Source: Flavobacterium sp. (GTDB lineage: Bacteria; Bacteroidota; Bacteroidia; Flavobacteriales; Flavobacteriaceae). Taken from it: a DNA stretch of 14,578 nucleotides. This document shows, piece after piece, positions 6,919 through 14,578 of this stretch. The DNA lies in NCBI RefSeq assembly GCF_003525665.1, contig NZ_DQDX01000131.1:1-14578 (forward strand), given 5' to 3'. Position 1 is the stretch's first letter. Each line of letters opens with the position of its first letter. Under the pieces are notes generated by a model, which worked only from the letters and a program-made list of their open reading frames with translations, was not told the DNA's origin and made no database searches. The translations under genes and the position numbers were made by a program.

Positions 6919-8160
6919 TTATATTATCTTTTGTTTGACATTTATTGTACATGAAAGTTTCTCTTTCAAAATTTTCATGTCTTCACTTACCTTTCTATCC
7001 AATACTTTCGCATAATGTTGTGTAGTTCTCAAATTTTTATGCCCGAGCATTTTGCTTACGCTTTCAATAGGAACGCCATTGGTAAGTGTAACGGTAGTTG
7101 CAAAAGTATGTCGAGCAATATGAAAGGTTAGCTCTTTTTCAATTCCACAAACACCGGCTATTTCTTTTAAATACGCATTCATCTTTTGGTTGGATAGGAT
7201 GGGAAGTAGTTTATCCTCGTTATTACATTGTGGATGATTTTCGTATTTGTCAAGTATCATTTGTGTAACAGGAAGGATTGGAATTTTGGAAGCACTTTCC
7301 GTTTTTTGCCTGTGAGTGAATATCCATTTCTCACCATCAATACCGAAGCTTATATGTGACTTTGTTAAGTTTTTGACATCTATGTATGCTAAACCAGTAA
7401 AGCAGCTGAAAAGGAAGATATCGCGCACTAGAGAGAGTCTTTCTGTTTTGAATTCTTTTTCAATTATCGATTGTATTTCAGCTTCGGTAAGATAAACTCG
7501 TTCAACTTCCTTAACTTTTGATTTATAGTTTGCAAATGGATTTTTATCAAGCCAGTCATTGGCCAAGCAGAGCTTGATTATTTTATTGAAGTTTTTTAGG
7601 TATTTGACAGCTGTATTATTAGCACAATTTCTAACACTTCTTAACCAAAATTCGTAATCGGTTATAAAAGCATGATCAATTTTTGTAATATCGATATCGG
7701 AAACATTGTATTTCCACTGCATGAATTCAATAGTGTGTTTCAATGAAGTAGTGTAACGTTCCAATGTTCCAGGAGCGTATTCTTTGCCAACCAATTCTTT
7801 AATTTTGTTGTTGTGGTCTTGGAAGATAGGAACGAGCATACGTTTAGTTTCTGATAAACCAAATAATTCATTCTTTAGATTTTCAGAAGTAAGATTAATG
7901 TCTTTTTTGAAAAGTTTCTTTTCTGCTTCTAAAACTTGACTTTTTAAATAATCCAGATGACTATTGATTGTTCTAGCTTCTTCTGTAGAACCTTTTACTT
8001 TGCTACCTTCTGAGGACCATTTTTCAGGATTAATGTATTTGTTGGTGCTAAACTCAAAACGTTTAGCATTGACTGTAACTCGAGTGTAGATTGGACAAAC
8101 TCCTAAATTGTTGACTTTTGCTCTTTTGATGTAGAAGAGAATTGATACTGATGTGTTCAT
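6919..8160 (-). CDS. Tyrosine recombinase / site-specific integrase (Bacteroidota mobile-element type)
   Basis: This 413-residue integrase has an N-terminal arm-binding domain (about 1-95), a SAM-like core-binding domain (about 105-215) and a C-terminal catalytic domain (about 222-400). Catalytic residues seen are Lys286 in HRQKT, His347 and Arg350 in HIARHTF, His374 in LGHKN and nucleophile Tyr383 in TTQHYAKV. The first catalytic arginine, normally in TGLRYSD, is replaced by Ala258 in TGLAYIDV. Loss of this residue is also known in the CTnDOT integrase IntDOT and is frequent in Bacteroidota relatives, so the enzyme may still be active. It is transcribed away from the adjacent tRNA-Ser, the usual arrangement for an integrated element, and its stop nearly touches the convergent RiPP operon. 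I see no excisionase or conjugation genes. Confidence 0.9.
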   Translation of the reverse strand: MNTSVSILFYIKRAKVNNLGVCPIYTRVTVNAKRFEFSTNKYINPEKWSSEGSKVKGSTEEARTINSHLDYLKSQVLEAEKKLFKKDINLTSENLKNELFGLSETKRMLVPIFQDHNNKIKELVGKEYAPGTLERYTTSLKHTIEFMQWKYNVSDIDITKIDHAFITDYEFWLRSVRNCANNTAVKYLKNFNKIIKLCLANDWLDKNPFANYKSKVKEVERVYLTEAEIQSIIEKEFKTERLSLVRDIFLFSCFTGLAYIDVKNLTKSHISFGIDGEKWIFTHRQKTESASKIPILPVTQMILDKYENHPQCNNEDKLLPILSNQKMNAYLKEIAGVCGIEKELTFHIARHTFATTVTLTNGVPIESVSKMLGHKNLRTTQHYAKVLDRKVSEDMKILKEKLSCTINVKQKII

Positions 8161-8243
8161 TGTTGGTGACCTTAAAGTTAGTATTAAATTTATTCGATTT
8201 AAAAACTACACACAAGATGTATATTTTTTGAATATGTTATTGA

Positions 8244-8321
8244 ACACCTTGTAGTAGCGGTGCTTTCGTTTCGAGGTGTCACTTAAAATTTAATTTTTTA
8301 GTGACACCTTTAAAGACACCT
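8244..8321. repeat. Four ACACCT/AGGTGT hexamers with 30-bp spacing upstream of the integrase
   Basis: ACACCT occurs at 8244-8249, 8304-8309 and 8316-8321, and its complement AGGTGT at 8274-8279. The first three start exactly 30 bp apart. Two of them form a hairpin, AGGTGTCACT (8274-8283) with AGTGACACCT (8300-8309), extended after one mismatch by AAAA/TTTT. Repeats between an integrase gene and its tRNA target are good candidates for arm-type integrase or recombination-factor sites. A structural role as a transcriptional stop is the alternative. The 8161-8419 interval has no convincing gene. Confidence 0.45.
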
Positions 8322-8365
8322 AAACTTTGAGATTTAATGAATAATTTGATATAGCCCTGAATGAA

Positions 8366-8399
8366 AAAACCCACTAAACTGTTGAATTTAGTGGGTTTT
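8366..8399 (-). terminator. Intrinsic terminator downstream of tRNA-Ser
   Basis: A perfect 13-bp stem, AAAACCCACTAAA (8366-8378) with TTTAGTGGGTTTT (8387-8399), encloses an 8-nt loop. On the - strand it ends in a T-run, as an intrinsic terminator for the tRNA-Ser 21 nt upstream. The stem is nearly symmetrical, so it could also stop transcription on the + strand. Confidence 0.75.
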
Positions 8400-8419
8400 A
8401 GTACCGTTTGTATTTCTAC

Positions 8420-8507
8420 TGGCGGAGAAAGAGGGATTCGAACCCCCGGACCTGTGACAGTCAACAGTTTTCAAGACTGCCGCATTCGACCGCTCTGCCA
8501 TTTCTCC
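8420..8507 (-). tRNA. tRNA-Ser (anticodon UGA)
   Basis: The 88-nt gene on the - strand begins GGAGAAATGGCAGAGCGG and ends TTTCTCCGCCA, so the acceptor stem is 7 bp (GGAGAAA/TTTCTCC) and CCA is encoded. The anticodon loop CTTGAAA places anticodon TGA at 8473-8471. A long class II variable arm and a GGTTCGAATCC T-arm are present, as expected for serine. It reads UCA and other UCN codons. The 3' end faces the integrase, which makes it the likely attachment site. It has its own consensus promoter and terminator. Confidence 0.97.
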
Positions 8508-8540
8508 AGTTTGAGCGTGTGCAATTCCTCATTGCGAGTG

Positions 8541-8570
8541 CAAATATAAGAACCTTTTTTTGTTTTCCAA
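8541..8570 (-). promoter_or_regulatory. Bacteroidota consensus promoter of tRNA-Ser
   Basis: On the - strand, TTG (8570-8568) is separated by 19 nt from TATATTTG (8548-8541), a full match to the Bacteroidota TTG-N19-TAnnTTTG promoter. Transcription should start a few bases downstream, about 25-30 nt before the tRNA 5' end at 8507. A short GCAAT-TCCTC-ATTGC inverted repeat (8521-8535) lies near the expected start. Confidence 0.75.
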
Positions 8571-8587
8571 ATAGATTTTAAATAAAA

Positions 8588-8622
8588 AAACGATTAATTT
8601 TTGTTTAAAAAAGTAATCGTTT
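8588..8622 (-). terminator. Intrinsic terminator of the ftsK-lolA-lptF-ribBA operon
   Basis: AAACGATTA (8588-8596) pairs with TAATCGTTT (8614-8622). After one A/G mismatch, five further T-A pairs close a small loop. On the - strand the stem runs into a T-run. It lies 42 nt after the ribBA stop and before the tRNA-Ser promoter, so it separates the two transcription units. Confidence 0.75.
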
Positions 8623-8664
8623 CATTTTCTTTAGGTTAAGATAGTATTTTTTTTAAATATTTTT

Positions 8665-9795
8665 TTAATAATTTACATATTCTATAATTTCTAAGCCATA
8701 TCCAATCATTCCAACACGTTTTGTTTGCTCTGTATTAGAAACTAGTCGTATTTTAGAAATATCAATATCATGTAAAATTTGAGCTCCAATTCCGAAATCT
8801 TTGGAATCAATAATGATTTTTGGAGCTTTCATAACACCTTGACTTTGCAATGTTTTTAATTCGGTTATTCGCTGTAATAGATTTACCGATTGCATGTCCT
8901 GATTAATGAATATTACCGCTCCGCGACCTTCTTCATTAATTACTTTAAACATGTCATCCAATTGTTGGTCGGCATTGTTGGTCAATGTTCCCAATAAATC
9001 ATTATTTACTTGTGATGAGTTTATTCGAGTTAGGATAGGCTCGTCTGCATTCCAAGTTCCTTTTGTTAAGGCAATGTGCACTTGTTTGTTGGTAGTTTGT
9101 ACATACGCTCTCAAACGAAATGTTCCAAAACGAGTTTCTATATCAAAATCTTCTTTTTTTACTATTAAGCTATCGTGTTGCATTCTGTAAGCCACCAATG
9201 CTTCAATAGAAACCAATTTTAAATCGAATTTCTTAGCAACATCTACCAATTGTGGTAAGCGTGCCATTGTACCATCGTCATTCATGATTTCTACAATAAC
9301 TCCAGCCGATTTAAATCCGGCCAGTCTTGCAAAATCAATTGCAGCTTCTGTATGACCAGTTCTTCTTAAAACACCACCTTGTTTAGCAACCAATGGGAAA
9401 ATGTGTCCTGGGCGCGCTAAATCGTGCGGTTTTGTATTTTCATCAACTAATGAAAGAATAGTTTTTGCTCTGTCTGAAGCCGATATTCCTGTAGTAACTC
9501 CATTTCCTTTTAAATCAACAGAAACAGTAAAAGCAGTTTCCATGTGATCGGTATTGTTGCTAACCATAGCGTGCAATCCTAATTCCTTGCAACGACTTTC
9601 TGTAAGTGGCGCACAAATTAATCCGCGACCATGAGTTGCCATAAAGTTGATCATTTCTGGTGTAACCTTTTCGGCTGCAGCCAAAAAATCGCCTTCGTTT
9701 TCTCGATCTTCATCATCCACCACGATGATCACTTTTCCTTGACGGATATCTTCAATGGCTTCTTCTATTGTGTTAAGTTGTATAGTATTTGACAT
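8665..9795 (-). CDS. ribBA: 3,4-dihydroxy-2-butanone 4-phosphate synthase with degenerate GTP cyclohydrolase II domain (RibBA-like)
   Basis: The 376-residue cytoplasmic protein has a complete N-terminal RibB domain, which converts ribulose 5-phosphate to dihydroxybutanone phosphate for riboflavin synthesis. Active-site motifs are intact: DDEDRENEGD (27-36), THGRGLIC (54-61), GISASDRA (103-110), PGHIFPL (129-135) and RTGHTEA (145-151). The C-terminal half (about 221-376) aligns with RibA (VHIALTKG, FGIGAQIL, GYGLEI) but lacks its chemistry: the three zinc cysteines of SEC...CDC are Gln262, Asn273 and Ala275, and the RQEGR motif reads NQDMQ (298-302). The domain is thus unlikely to hydrolyse GTP, as in reported RibBX-type proteins, and a separate active RibA should exist elsewhere. 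It is the last gene of the operon, 22 nt after the lptF-like gene. No FMN riboswitch is visible before it. Confidence 0.9.
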   Translation of the reverse strand: MSNTIQLNTIEEAIEDIRQGKVIIVVDDEDRENEGDFLAAAEKVTPEMINFMATHGRGLICAPLTESRCKELGLHAMVSNNTDHMETAFTVSVDLKGNGVTTGISASDRAKTILSLVDENTKPHDLARPGHIFPLVAKQGGVLRRTGHTEAAIDFARLAGFKSAGVIVEIMNDDGTMARLPQLVDVAKKFDLKLVSIEALVAYRMQHDSLIVKKEDFDIETRFGTFRLRAYVQTTNKQVHIALTKGTWNADEPILTRINSSQVNNDLLGTLTNNADQQLDDMFKVINEEGRGAVIFINQDMQSVNLLQRITELKTLQSQGVMKAPKIIIDSKDFGIGAQILHDIDISKIRLVSNTEQTKRVGMIGYGLEIIEYVNY

Positions 9796-9817
9796 TTGTA
9801 ATTGTGTTGTAGATAAA

Positions 9818-11689
9818 TTAATTATCCGTGTTTTGAAGTGCTTTTTGGAGCTCTTTTTTATTGTAAAAATAGATGATTGGATAAAAAGGGAATCCTAAAG
9901 TAATAGAAATCTCTATTCCTGGTTCAAATTTAGTGTTGCGTAAGTTTCCAATTTTATCGAGTTTTCTTTGTGTAGTATAGATTTTATAGGAAAGAACTAG
10001 GATTGATACAATCAAAATTAGTACAGTTACAATCGAACTTATAAAAAGTGCAATAATCGATACAACAAACGTGATTGCATAAATAATCAAAGTGATTTTA
10101 GTGTCTTTATAATATTCTAAAACCAATGAATTTATATCTGATTTACCTGAGATTGATTTTTCAGTATTTGAAGAAACTTCACTTGAAATTAAATCACTTT
10201 CTTTAATTGAAATTTGTTCTTCTTTAACAGTTTGAGTTGCTAAAGTTTTGTTTTGTTTTGAAGCTAAATATTTCTGAATCGGAACTAATATGACATCTAA
10301 ATTAATTACGCCTCCAATATCTTTTATTGCTCTGTAAGTTAACAATACTGCAAGCGGAGTTAAAACAATAGTTGACATCCAAGTTCCTAAAAATGGAGTA
10401 ATTCCGTCTTCTTGTGCCAGTTTTTTACCAAAAGTGTTTATGAAGTGAAAGATTATAAAAATGGTTACAGCAAATACAATTGGCATTCCTAAACCACCTT
10501 TTCTAATAATTGCTCCAAGTGGTGCGCCAATAAAAAACATCAAAATACATGAAAATGCAATTACAAATTTTTCATATAGTGCAATCCAATGTCCGTTGAT
10601 ATTTTTCTGTTTTTCTTCCATTTCAAATTTGGAACTTTCAATAGAAAAAACAGTACTTTCAACATTTGTTATAGCGTATTTTATTGCTTGCGTTTTTTTA
10701 CCAGTGTCTAAATCGGCTAGAAGATCTTTATTGAAATTGGTCTTTTTTGTTTGAATAGTTGAATCAGCAATACTAAAATTTACGGATTTATTGTTGATGT
10801 TTATTCGTTGATAGATATTCTCAGTAAATGATTTTATATCTTTTTTATAATTGGTATTTAACGAATCTAAGGTGTAATTTAACTCACCAACGTTAAGCAT
10901 TGTATTGGTATTGGCAATTTCTCCGGTCTCAACATTTGTATTAAGTTTAGACAAATCAATGTTGATTACATCTTTCTTAAAAGTGGCTTTTGCAAATGGC
11001 ATTCGCTCACGCTCTTCATATTTTTTTGGAGTGATGTCTTCATAATAGTTTCCATCGAAAAGAACTAACTTTAAAGTATTGGAAGATTCGCTACTTATAA
11101 GTTCGCCGCGTTTGGCCTTAATGACGGTTTTGTTTCCATCACCATTTGGAGATTTTATATGAATTAGAACGCCATCTAATAAATTTCCTTTGTCACCCGA
11201 TTTTTTGTCGACTTTGATAGTGTAGTTTCCTATTTCACTAAATTGCCCTTCGGCTATAGCCATTGCTGGACTTCTTTGAGCAATATTTCGTCTAAAATTG
11301 ATGAATTTATATTCGGCAAACGGAATTACATTATTTGCAAATACGAATGCAATCACACTCAGAAATACAATAAATACGGTTAAACTTCGCATACTTCTTT
11401 GAAGCGAAATACCTGAAGATTTCATTGCGGCAAATTCGTAGTTTTCGGCTAAGTTCCCAAAAGTCATGATGGACGCCAAAAGAACTGAAAGTGGCAATAC
11501 CATTGGAATAATTCTTGGCATTGCAAATAATAGAAATTTTAAAATCAATAGTATTTCTAAATCCTTTCCGGCTAGTTCTGAGATGAATAACCAAACGGTT
11601 TGCAATATGAATATAAAAAACAAGATTACAAATACCGTGGTAAATGTAATCAAGAATGTTTTTAATAAATACTTATCTAATATTTTCAC
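9818..11689 (-). CDS. lptF: LptF/LptG family (YjgP/YjgQ) LPS export permease
   Basis: This 623-residue inner-membrane protein belongs to the permease family that, with LptB and LptC, extracts LPS from the inner membrane and passes it along the periplasmic bridge. Three N-terminal transmembrane helices (about 12-35, 47-78, 101-123) include the family segment FGNLAENYEFAAMKSSGIS at 77-95. A periplasmic beta-rich region spans about 130-365. The second membrane block (about 370-455) contains FIGAPLGAIIRKGGLG. A tail of about 160 residues follows, with a low-complexity linker and another hydrophobic pair (about 532-570), longer than the roughly 360-residue proteobacterial LptF. The start is GTG, 6 nt after the lolA stop; no ATG fits better. 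LptF and LptG are hard to tell apart by eye, so the symbol is tentative. Confidence 0.85.
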   Translation of the reverse strand: MKILDKYLLKTFLITFTTVFVILFFIFILQTVWLFISELAGKDLEILLILKFLLFAMPRIIPMVLPLSVLLASIMTFGNLAENYEFAAMKSSGISLQRSMRSLTVFIVFLSVIAFVFANNVIPFAEYKFINFRRNIAQRSPAMAIAEGQFSEIGNYTIKVDKKSGDKGNLLDGVLIHIKSPNGDGNKTVIKAKRGELISSESSNTLKLVLFDGNYYEDITPKKYEERERMPFAKATFKKDVINIDLSKLNTNVETGEIANTNTMLNVGELNYTLDSLNTNYKKDIKSFTENIYQRININNKSVNFSIADSTIQTKKTNFNKDLLADLDTGKKTQAIKYAITNVESTVFSIESSKFEMEEKQKNINGHWIALYEKFVIAFSCILMFFIGAPLGAIIRKGGLGMPIVFAVTIFIIFHFINTFGKKLAQEDGITPFLGTWMSTIVLTPLAVLLTYRAIKDIGGVINLDVILVPIQKYLASKQNKTLATQTVKEEQISIKESDLISSEVSSNTEKSISGKSDINSLVLEYYKDTKITLIIYAITFVVSIIALFISSIVTVLILIVSILVLSYKIYTTQRKLDKIGNLRNTKFEPGIEISITLGFPFYPIIYFYNKKELQKALQNTDN

Positions 11690-11695
11690 AAAGGG

Positions 11696-12337
11696 CTAAT
11701 CTAATTTATTGATGTAGTATTTTGGATATTTACTAGCCACAAAGGTAAATTGATTTTTTGATAAAGGCTGATTTGTTTTAAAAGAATTAACAGTCAAAGT
11801 TGTTTTTGTACCGTTTTTTCCAATTTCAATAAGATTATAGATGTGTTTCGTCTGTACATCAATACCAAGTAAGATCTCTTTACGTTGGTCTTTTGCACTG
11901 TTCGGAATCAATTTTATGTACTGAATTTTTCTTCCTTTTACATTTTGTGGAATATCCATGTAATATTTGTATCCGCTATTGAAAAAAGTTAGCATTTTTG
12001 CTGGTGTAATGGCTTTATCATCAGAATCATTTACGCTAGAAACAGTAACTTCTTCGTCTTCAGGAATAATAGTATATGATTTTTTACCATCATATATTTT
12101 AGTTACGCCCATAAAATTCAACACATATTTGTTGCCTTCAATAGTTACATTTCCTTTGCTATCCTGATTTATGTTCTCTTTAGCATTGTTTAAAGTGTAT
12201 TTAAAATCGATAGCAATATTTTTATAGCTTTTCACTTTAGCCGTAACATCATCTAAAAGTGCTTTAGCTTTTTTGTCTTGTGCATTTACAGAAATGCTAA
12301 TAATTAATAGAAGTGCAATTGAAAATAATCGTTTCAT
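11696..12337 (-). CDS. lolA: Periplasmic outer-membrane lipoprotein carrier LolA
   Basis: The 213-residue protein has a clear Sec signal peptide, MKRLFSIALLLIISISVNAQ, and a mature part of LolA type. LolA accepts lipoproteins from the LolCDE transporter and carries them across the periplasm. Family features include the early helix KALLDDVTAKVKSYKNIAIDF, the GNVTIEGNKYVLNFMGVTKIY strand pair, the DGKKSYTIIPEDEEV segment and the central AKMLTFFNSGYKY. An upstream in-frame ATG at 12358 would add seven residues and overlap the ftsK stop. I prefer 12337, 4 nt after that stop, because it gives a normal basic N-terminus for the signal peptide. Its place beside an LptF-type permease fits a shared outer-membrane transport operon. 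Confidence 0.85.
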   Translation of the reverse strand: MKRLFSIALLLIISISVNAQDKKAKALLDDVTAKVKSYKNIAIDFKYTLNNAKENINQDSKGNVTIEGNKYVLNFMGVTKIYDGKKSYTIIPEDEEVTVSSVNDSDDKAITPAKMLTFFNSGYKYYMDIPQNVKGRKIQYIKLIPNSAKDQRKEILLGIDVQTKHIYNLIEIGKNGTKTTLTVNSFKTNQPLSKNQFTFVASKYPKYYINKLD

Positions 12338-12341
12338 TTTA

Positions 12342-14578
12342 CTAATTGTTTTGTTCATTGTTCAAAAATTGATCGAGAGCAACCAAGTCAGGAATGTTTA
12401 CACTTCTTGCTTTACTGCCTTCAAATTGGCCAACAATTCCGGCTGCTTCCAATTGATCTATCAATCTTCCGGCGCGGTTGTAGCCTAGTTTCAATTTCCT
12501 TTGCAATAATGATGCCGAACCTTGTTGAGCGGTAACAATTATTTCTGCAGCATCTCTAAATAGGGCATCTCGTTCAGAAATATCGATGTCTAATTTTACG
12601 CCACTATCTTCGCCGATAAACTCTGGAAGCATAAAAGCATTAGGATAGGCTTTTTGTGAACCAATATATTCTACAATTTTTTCAACTTCTGGCGTATCCA
12701 CAAAGGCACATTGCACACGAATTAAATCATTTCCATTTGAAAACAGTAAATCTCCACGACCAATTAATTGATCGGCACCACCAGAATCTAAAATCGTTCT
12801 TGAATCAATTTTGGATGTTACTCTAAAGGCAATTCTTGCTGGGAAATTCGCTTTAATCATACCTGTAATTACATTAACCGATGGTCTTTGTGTGGCAATA
12901 ATTAAGTGAATTCCGATAGCACGAGCTAATTGAGCCAAACGCGCAATTGGTGTTTCCACTTCTTTTCCGGCAGTCATAATTAAATCGGCGAACTCATCGA
13001 CAACCAATACTATATAAGGTAGAAATTGGTGTCCGTGTTCTGGATTTAATTTTCGAGATTTGAATTTTTCGTTGTATTCTTTGATGTTTCTAACCATCGC
13101 ATCTTTTAATAAAGAGTAACGGTTGTCCATTTCAATACAAAGCGAATTTAAAGTATTGATTACCTTGCTGTTATCAGTGATAATTGCATCTTCAGAATCA
13201 GGTAATTTTGCTAAATAATGTCTTTCGATTTTATTGAAAAGTGTCAATTCTACTTTTTTCGGATCGACCAAAACAAACTTCACTTCGGCAGGATGTTTTT
13301 TGTATAATAACGAAGTTAGAACAGCATTTAAACCAACCGATTTTCCTTGTCCTGTTGCTCCAGCCATTAAAAGGTGAGGCATTTTGGCAAGGTCAAATAC
13401 AAAGGTTTCGTTCGAAATTGTTTTTCCTAACGCAATTGGTAATTCCATTTCGGCTTCCTGAAATTTAGCAGAAGAGATCACGGTTTTCATCGGAACCATT
13501 GTTGGGTTTTTATTTGGAACCTCAATACCAATCGTACCTTTTCCTGGAATAGGAGCGATGATACGAATTCCTAATGCCGATAATGAAAGCGCAATATCGT
13601 CTTCTAAACTCTTAATTTTTGAAATACGAATTCCGGCTTCGGGAACAATTTCATATAACGTTACCGATGGTCCAACGGTTGCTTTAATTTGAGCAATATC
13701 AATTTTGTAGTTACGAAGCGTTTCTACAATTCGATTTTTATTTTCTTCTAATTCTTCTTGGTTGATTGTAATTCCAACACTTGAATATTCTTTCAATAAA
13801 TCAATTGTTGGGAATTTATAATTTGATAGTTCCAAAGTTGGATCGAATAAACCAAAGTCAGCTACAAGTCGTGATGCTAAATTTTCTTCAACAATATCTT
13901 CATCTTGCGCTTTTTCAATTACAAAAGCTTCATCGTTGGTTTTAATAATTTCAGGCTCTGCTGGAGTAACCGAAAGAGTAGGAGTAACTGGTTCAACAAT
14001 TTTAGGTTGCGATTTTAAACTCGGTTCCAATTCGATTTCAGAATAGCTAGAAATGGTCGGTTTTAATGCTTCTTTGTTGATTTCAAATTGCGATGCAGGT
14101 TTTAAAACAATGTCTTCCAAATTAAAATCGGCTTCTTCATCCTTATCATCAATTGCAAATTCTTCCAAATTGTATCCAGCGCCATTTTCATTAATTGCAT
14201 TTACAACTGGAGTTAACTCGTCTTTCATTTCCGATTTTTTCTTCTCGAAAAACGTTTTGATACTATCTGGTGAAATCTTAATTTTGAATAATAAGTAGAT
14301 AATAATTCCGAAAACTAAAACCAATAAAGTTCCGATTTTTCCAATGTAATCTTGAAAAAACAAGTTCATTTCATAGCCAATTGTTCCACCAAGTTCGGGT
14401 AACGAATTAGCAAAAAATCCGAATAAAATGGATAAAACTATAATGGCAAACAAATCCCAAAACCAAGTTGATTTTAGTTTTTTAAGCGGTAAATCTAAAA
14501 CCAAAAACGCTCCAGTTACAAAAAACAATTTCACAAAAAGAAACGATGCTGCGCCAAAACCCTTATAAATAAAGATGT
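12342..14578 (-). CDS. ftsK: DNA translocase FtsK (5' end cut by window edge)
   Basis: This is the septal DNA motor that pumps chromosome ends across the division site and activates XerCD recombination. The frame is open to the window edge: residues IFIYKGFGAASFLF precede the GTG at 14532-14534, so that codon is internal and the true start lies beyond 14578. The visible part has N-terminal membrane helices, an acidic Pro/Glu linker (about 100-220 from 14534), an alpha/beta motor with Walker A GATGQGKSV (about 392-400) and Walker B IVLVVDEFADL, the motif ATQRPSVNVITGMIKANFPA, and a C-terminal winged-helix gamma domain (RAGRLIDQLEAAGIVG) that reads KOPS sites. The membrane part appears short, as in Bacteroidota FtsK/SpoIIIE proteins. 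It heads the visible operon; its promoter is outside the window. Confidence 0.95.
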   Translation of the reverse strand, partial: IFIYKGFGAASFLFVKLFFVTGAFLVLDLPLKKLKSTWFWDLFAIIVLSILFGFFANSLPELGGTIGYEMNLFFQDYIGKIGTLLVLVFGIIIYLLFKIKISPDSIKTFFEKKKSEMKDELTPVVNAINENGAGYNLEEFAIDDKDEEADFNLEDIVLKPASQFEINKEALKPTISSYSEIELEPSLKSQPKIVEPVTPTLSVTPAEPEIIKTNDEAFVIEKAQDEDIVEENLASRLVADFGLFDPTLELSNYKFPTIDLLKEYSSVGITINQEELEENKNRIVETLRNYKIDIAQIKATVGPSVTLYEIVPEAGIRISKIKSLEDDIALSLSALGIRIIAPIPGKGTIGIEVPNKNPTMVPMKTVISSAKFQEAEMELPIALGKTISNETFVFDLAKMPHLLMAGATGQGKSVGLNAVLTSLLYKKHPAEVKFVLVDPKKVELTLFNKIERHYLAKLPDSEDAIITDNSKVINTLNSLCIEMDNRYSLLKDAMVRNIKEYNEKFKSRKLNPEHGHQFLPYIVLVVDEFADLIMTAGKEVETPIARLAQLARAIGIHLIIATQRPSVNVITGMIKANFPARIAFRVTSKIDSRTILDSGGADQLIGRGDLLFSNGNDLIRVQCAFVDTPEVEKIVEYIGSQKAYPNAFMLPEFIGEDSGVKLDIDISERDALFRDAAEIIVTAQQGSASLLQRKLKLGYNRAGRLIDQLEAAGIVGQFEGSKARSVNIPDLVALDQFLNNEQNN

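Larger units (their letters stand above)
1..8419. mobile_element. Visible part of a putative genomic island inserted at tRNA-Ser
   Basis: An integrase lies directly next to the 3' end of a tRNA-Ser, with accessory RiPP genes on its far side and a housekeeping operon on the other side of the tRNA. The RiPP genes read as more AT-rich than the ftsK-ribBA operon. This is the classic layout of an integrative element using a tRNA gene as attB. No second copy of the tRNA 3' end was found by eye in the window, so the left boundary, if it exists, is beyond position 1. Membership of every gene from 1 to 6916 in the element is inference. Confidence 0.4.

Noticed and set aside
8361..8549. Small open frames over the tRNA-Ser on both strands
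   Set aside because: They consist of tRNA, terminator and promoter sequence; GERGIRTPGP-type peptides are a well-known artefact of translating a tRNA-Ser gene.
14532..14534. GTG as the start of FtsK
   Set aside because: The frame stays open to the window edge with FtsK-like residues (KGFGAASFLF), so this codon is internal and the gene is partial.
1..14578. CRISPR array, insertion-sequence ends or rRNA
   Set aside because: No regularly spaced long repeats, transposase frames or rRNA-like segments were seen on either strand.

Overview
The window looks like chromosome from a flavobacterium (Bacteroidota, probably Flavobacterium or a close relative). The support is strongly AT-rich DNA, two exact TAnnTTTG promoter -7 elements of the Bacteroidota type, a membrane-anchored TPR/AraC regulator, a Bacteroidota-type natural-product leader peptide, and an FtsK/LolA/LptF/RibBA gene set with flavobacterial features.

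Left part (about 1-6916, all + strand) is a small accessory RiPP locus. A TPR/AraC regulator is cut by an in-frame TAA inside its DNA-binding domain. It is followed by a 58-residue precursor with a Gly-Gly leader, a lipoprotein-type subtilisin-like protease, and a class I lanthipeptide (LanB-type) dehydratase split into a glutamylation subunit (736 aa) and an elimination subunit (284-290 aa). The three enzyme genes are tightly packed, with 1-nt gaps at the last two junctions. A strong hairpin separates the precursor from the enzymes. The precursor has no cysteine and no LanC cyclase or exporter is visible, so the product may be a dehydrated, ring-free peptide rather than a classical lanthipeptide. 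This is the most unusual system in the window.

Middle part (6919-8507, - strand) is an integration junction. A Bacteroidota-type tyrosine recombinase ends 2 nt from the RiPP operon and lies beside a tRNA-Ser(UGA), whose 3' end faces the integrase. The RiPP locus is therefore plausibly cargo of a genomic island inserted at tRNA-Ser, with its far end outside the window to the left. The DNA between integrase and tRNA carries regularly spaced ACACCT repeats and the probable tRNA terminator.

Right part (8588-14578, - strand) is a conserved housekeeping operon reading ftsK (5' end cut by the window edge) - lolA - lptF/G-type permease - ribBA, closed by a hairpin terminator. FtsK handles chromosome segregation, LolA and LptF serve lipoprotein and LPS transport to the outer membrane, and RibBA makes a riboflavin precursor. 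The RibA half of RibBA has lost its zinc cysteines and catalytic motif, so probably only the RibB half is active.
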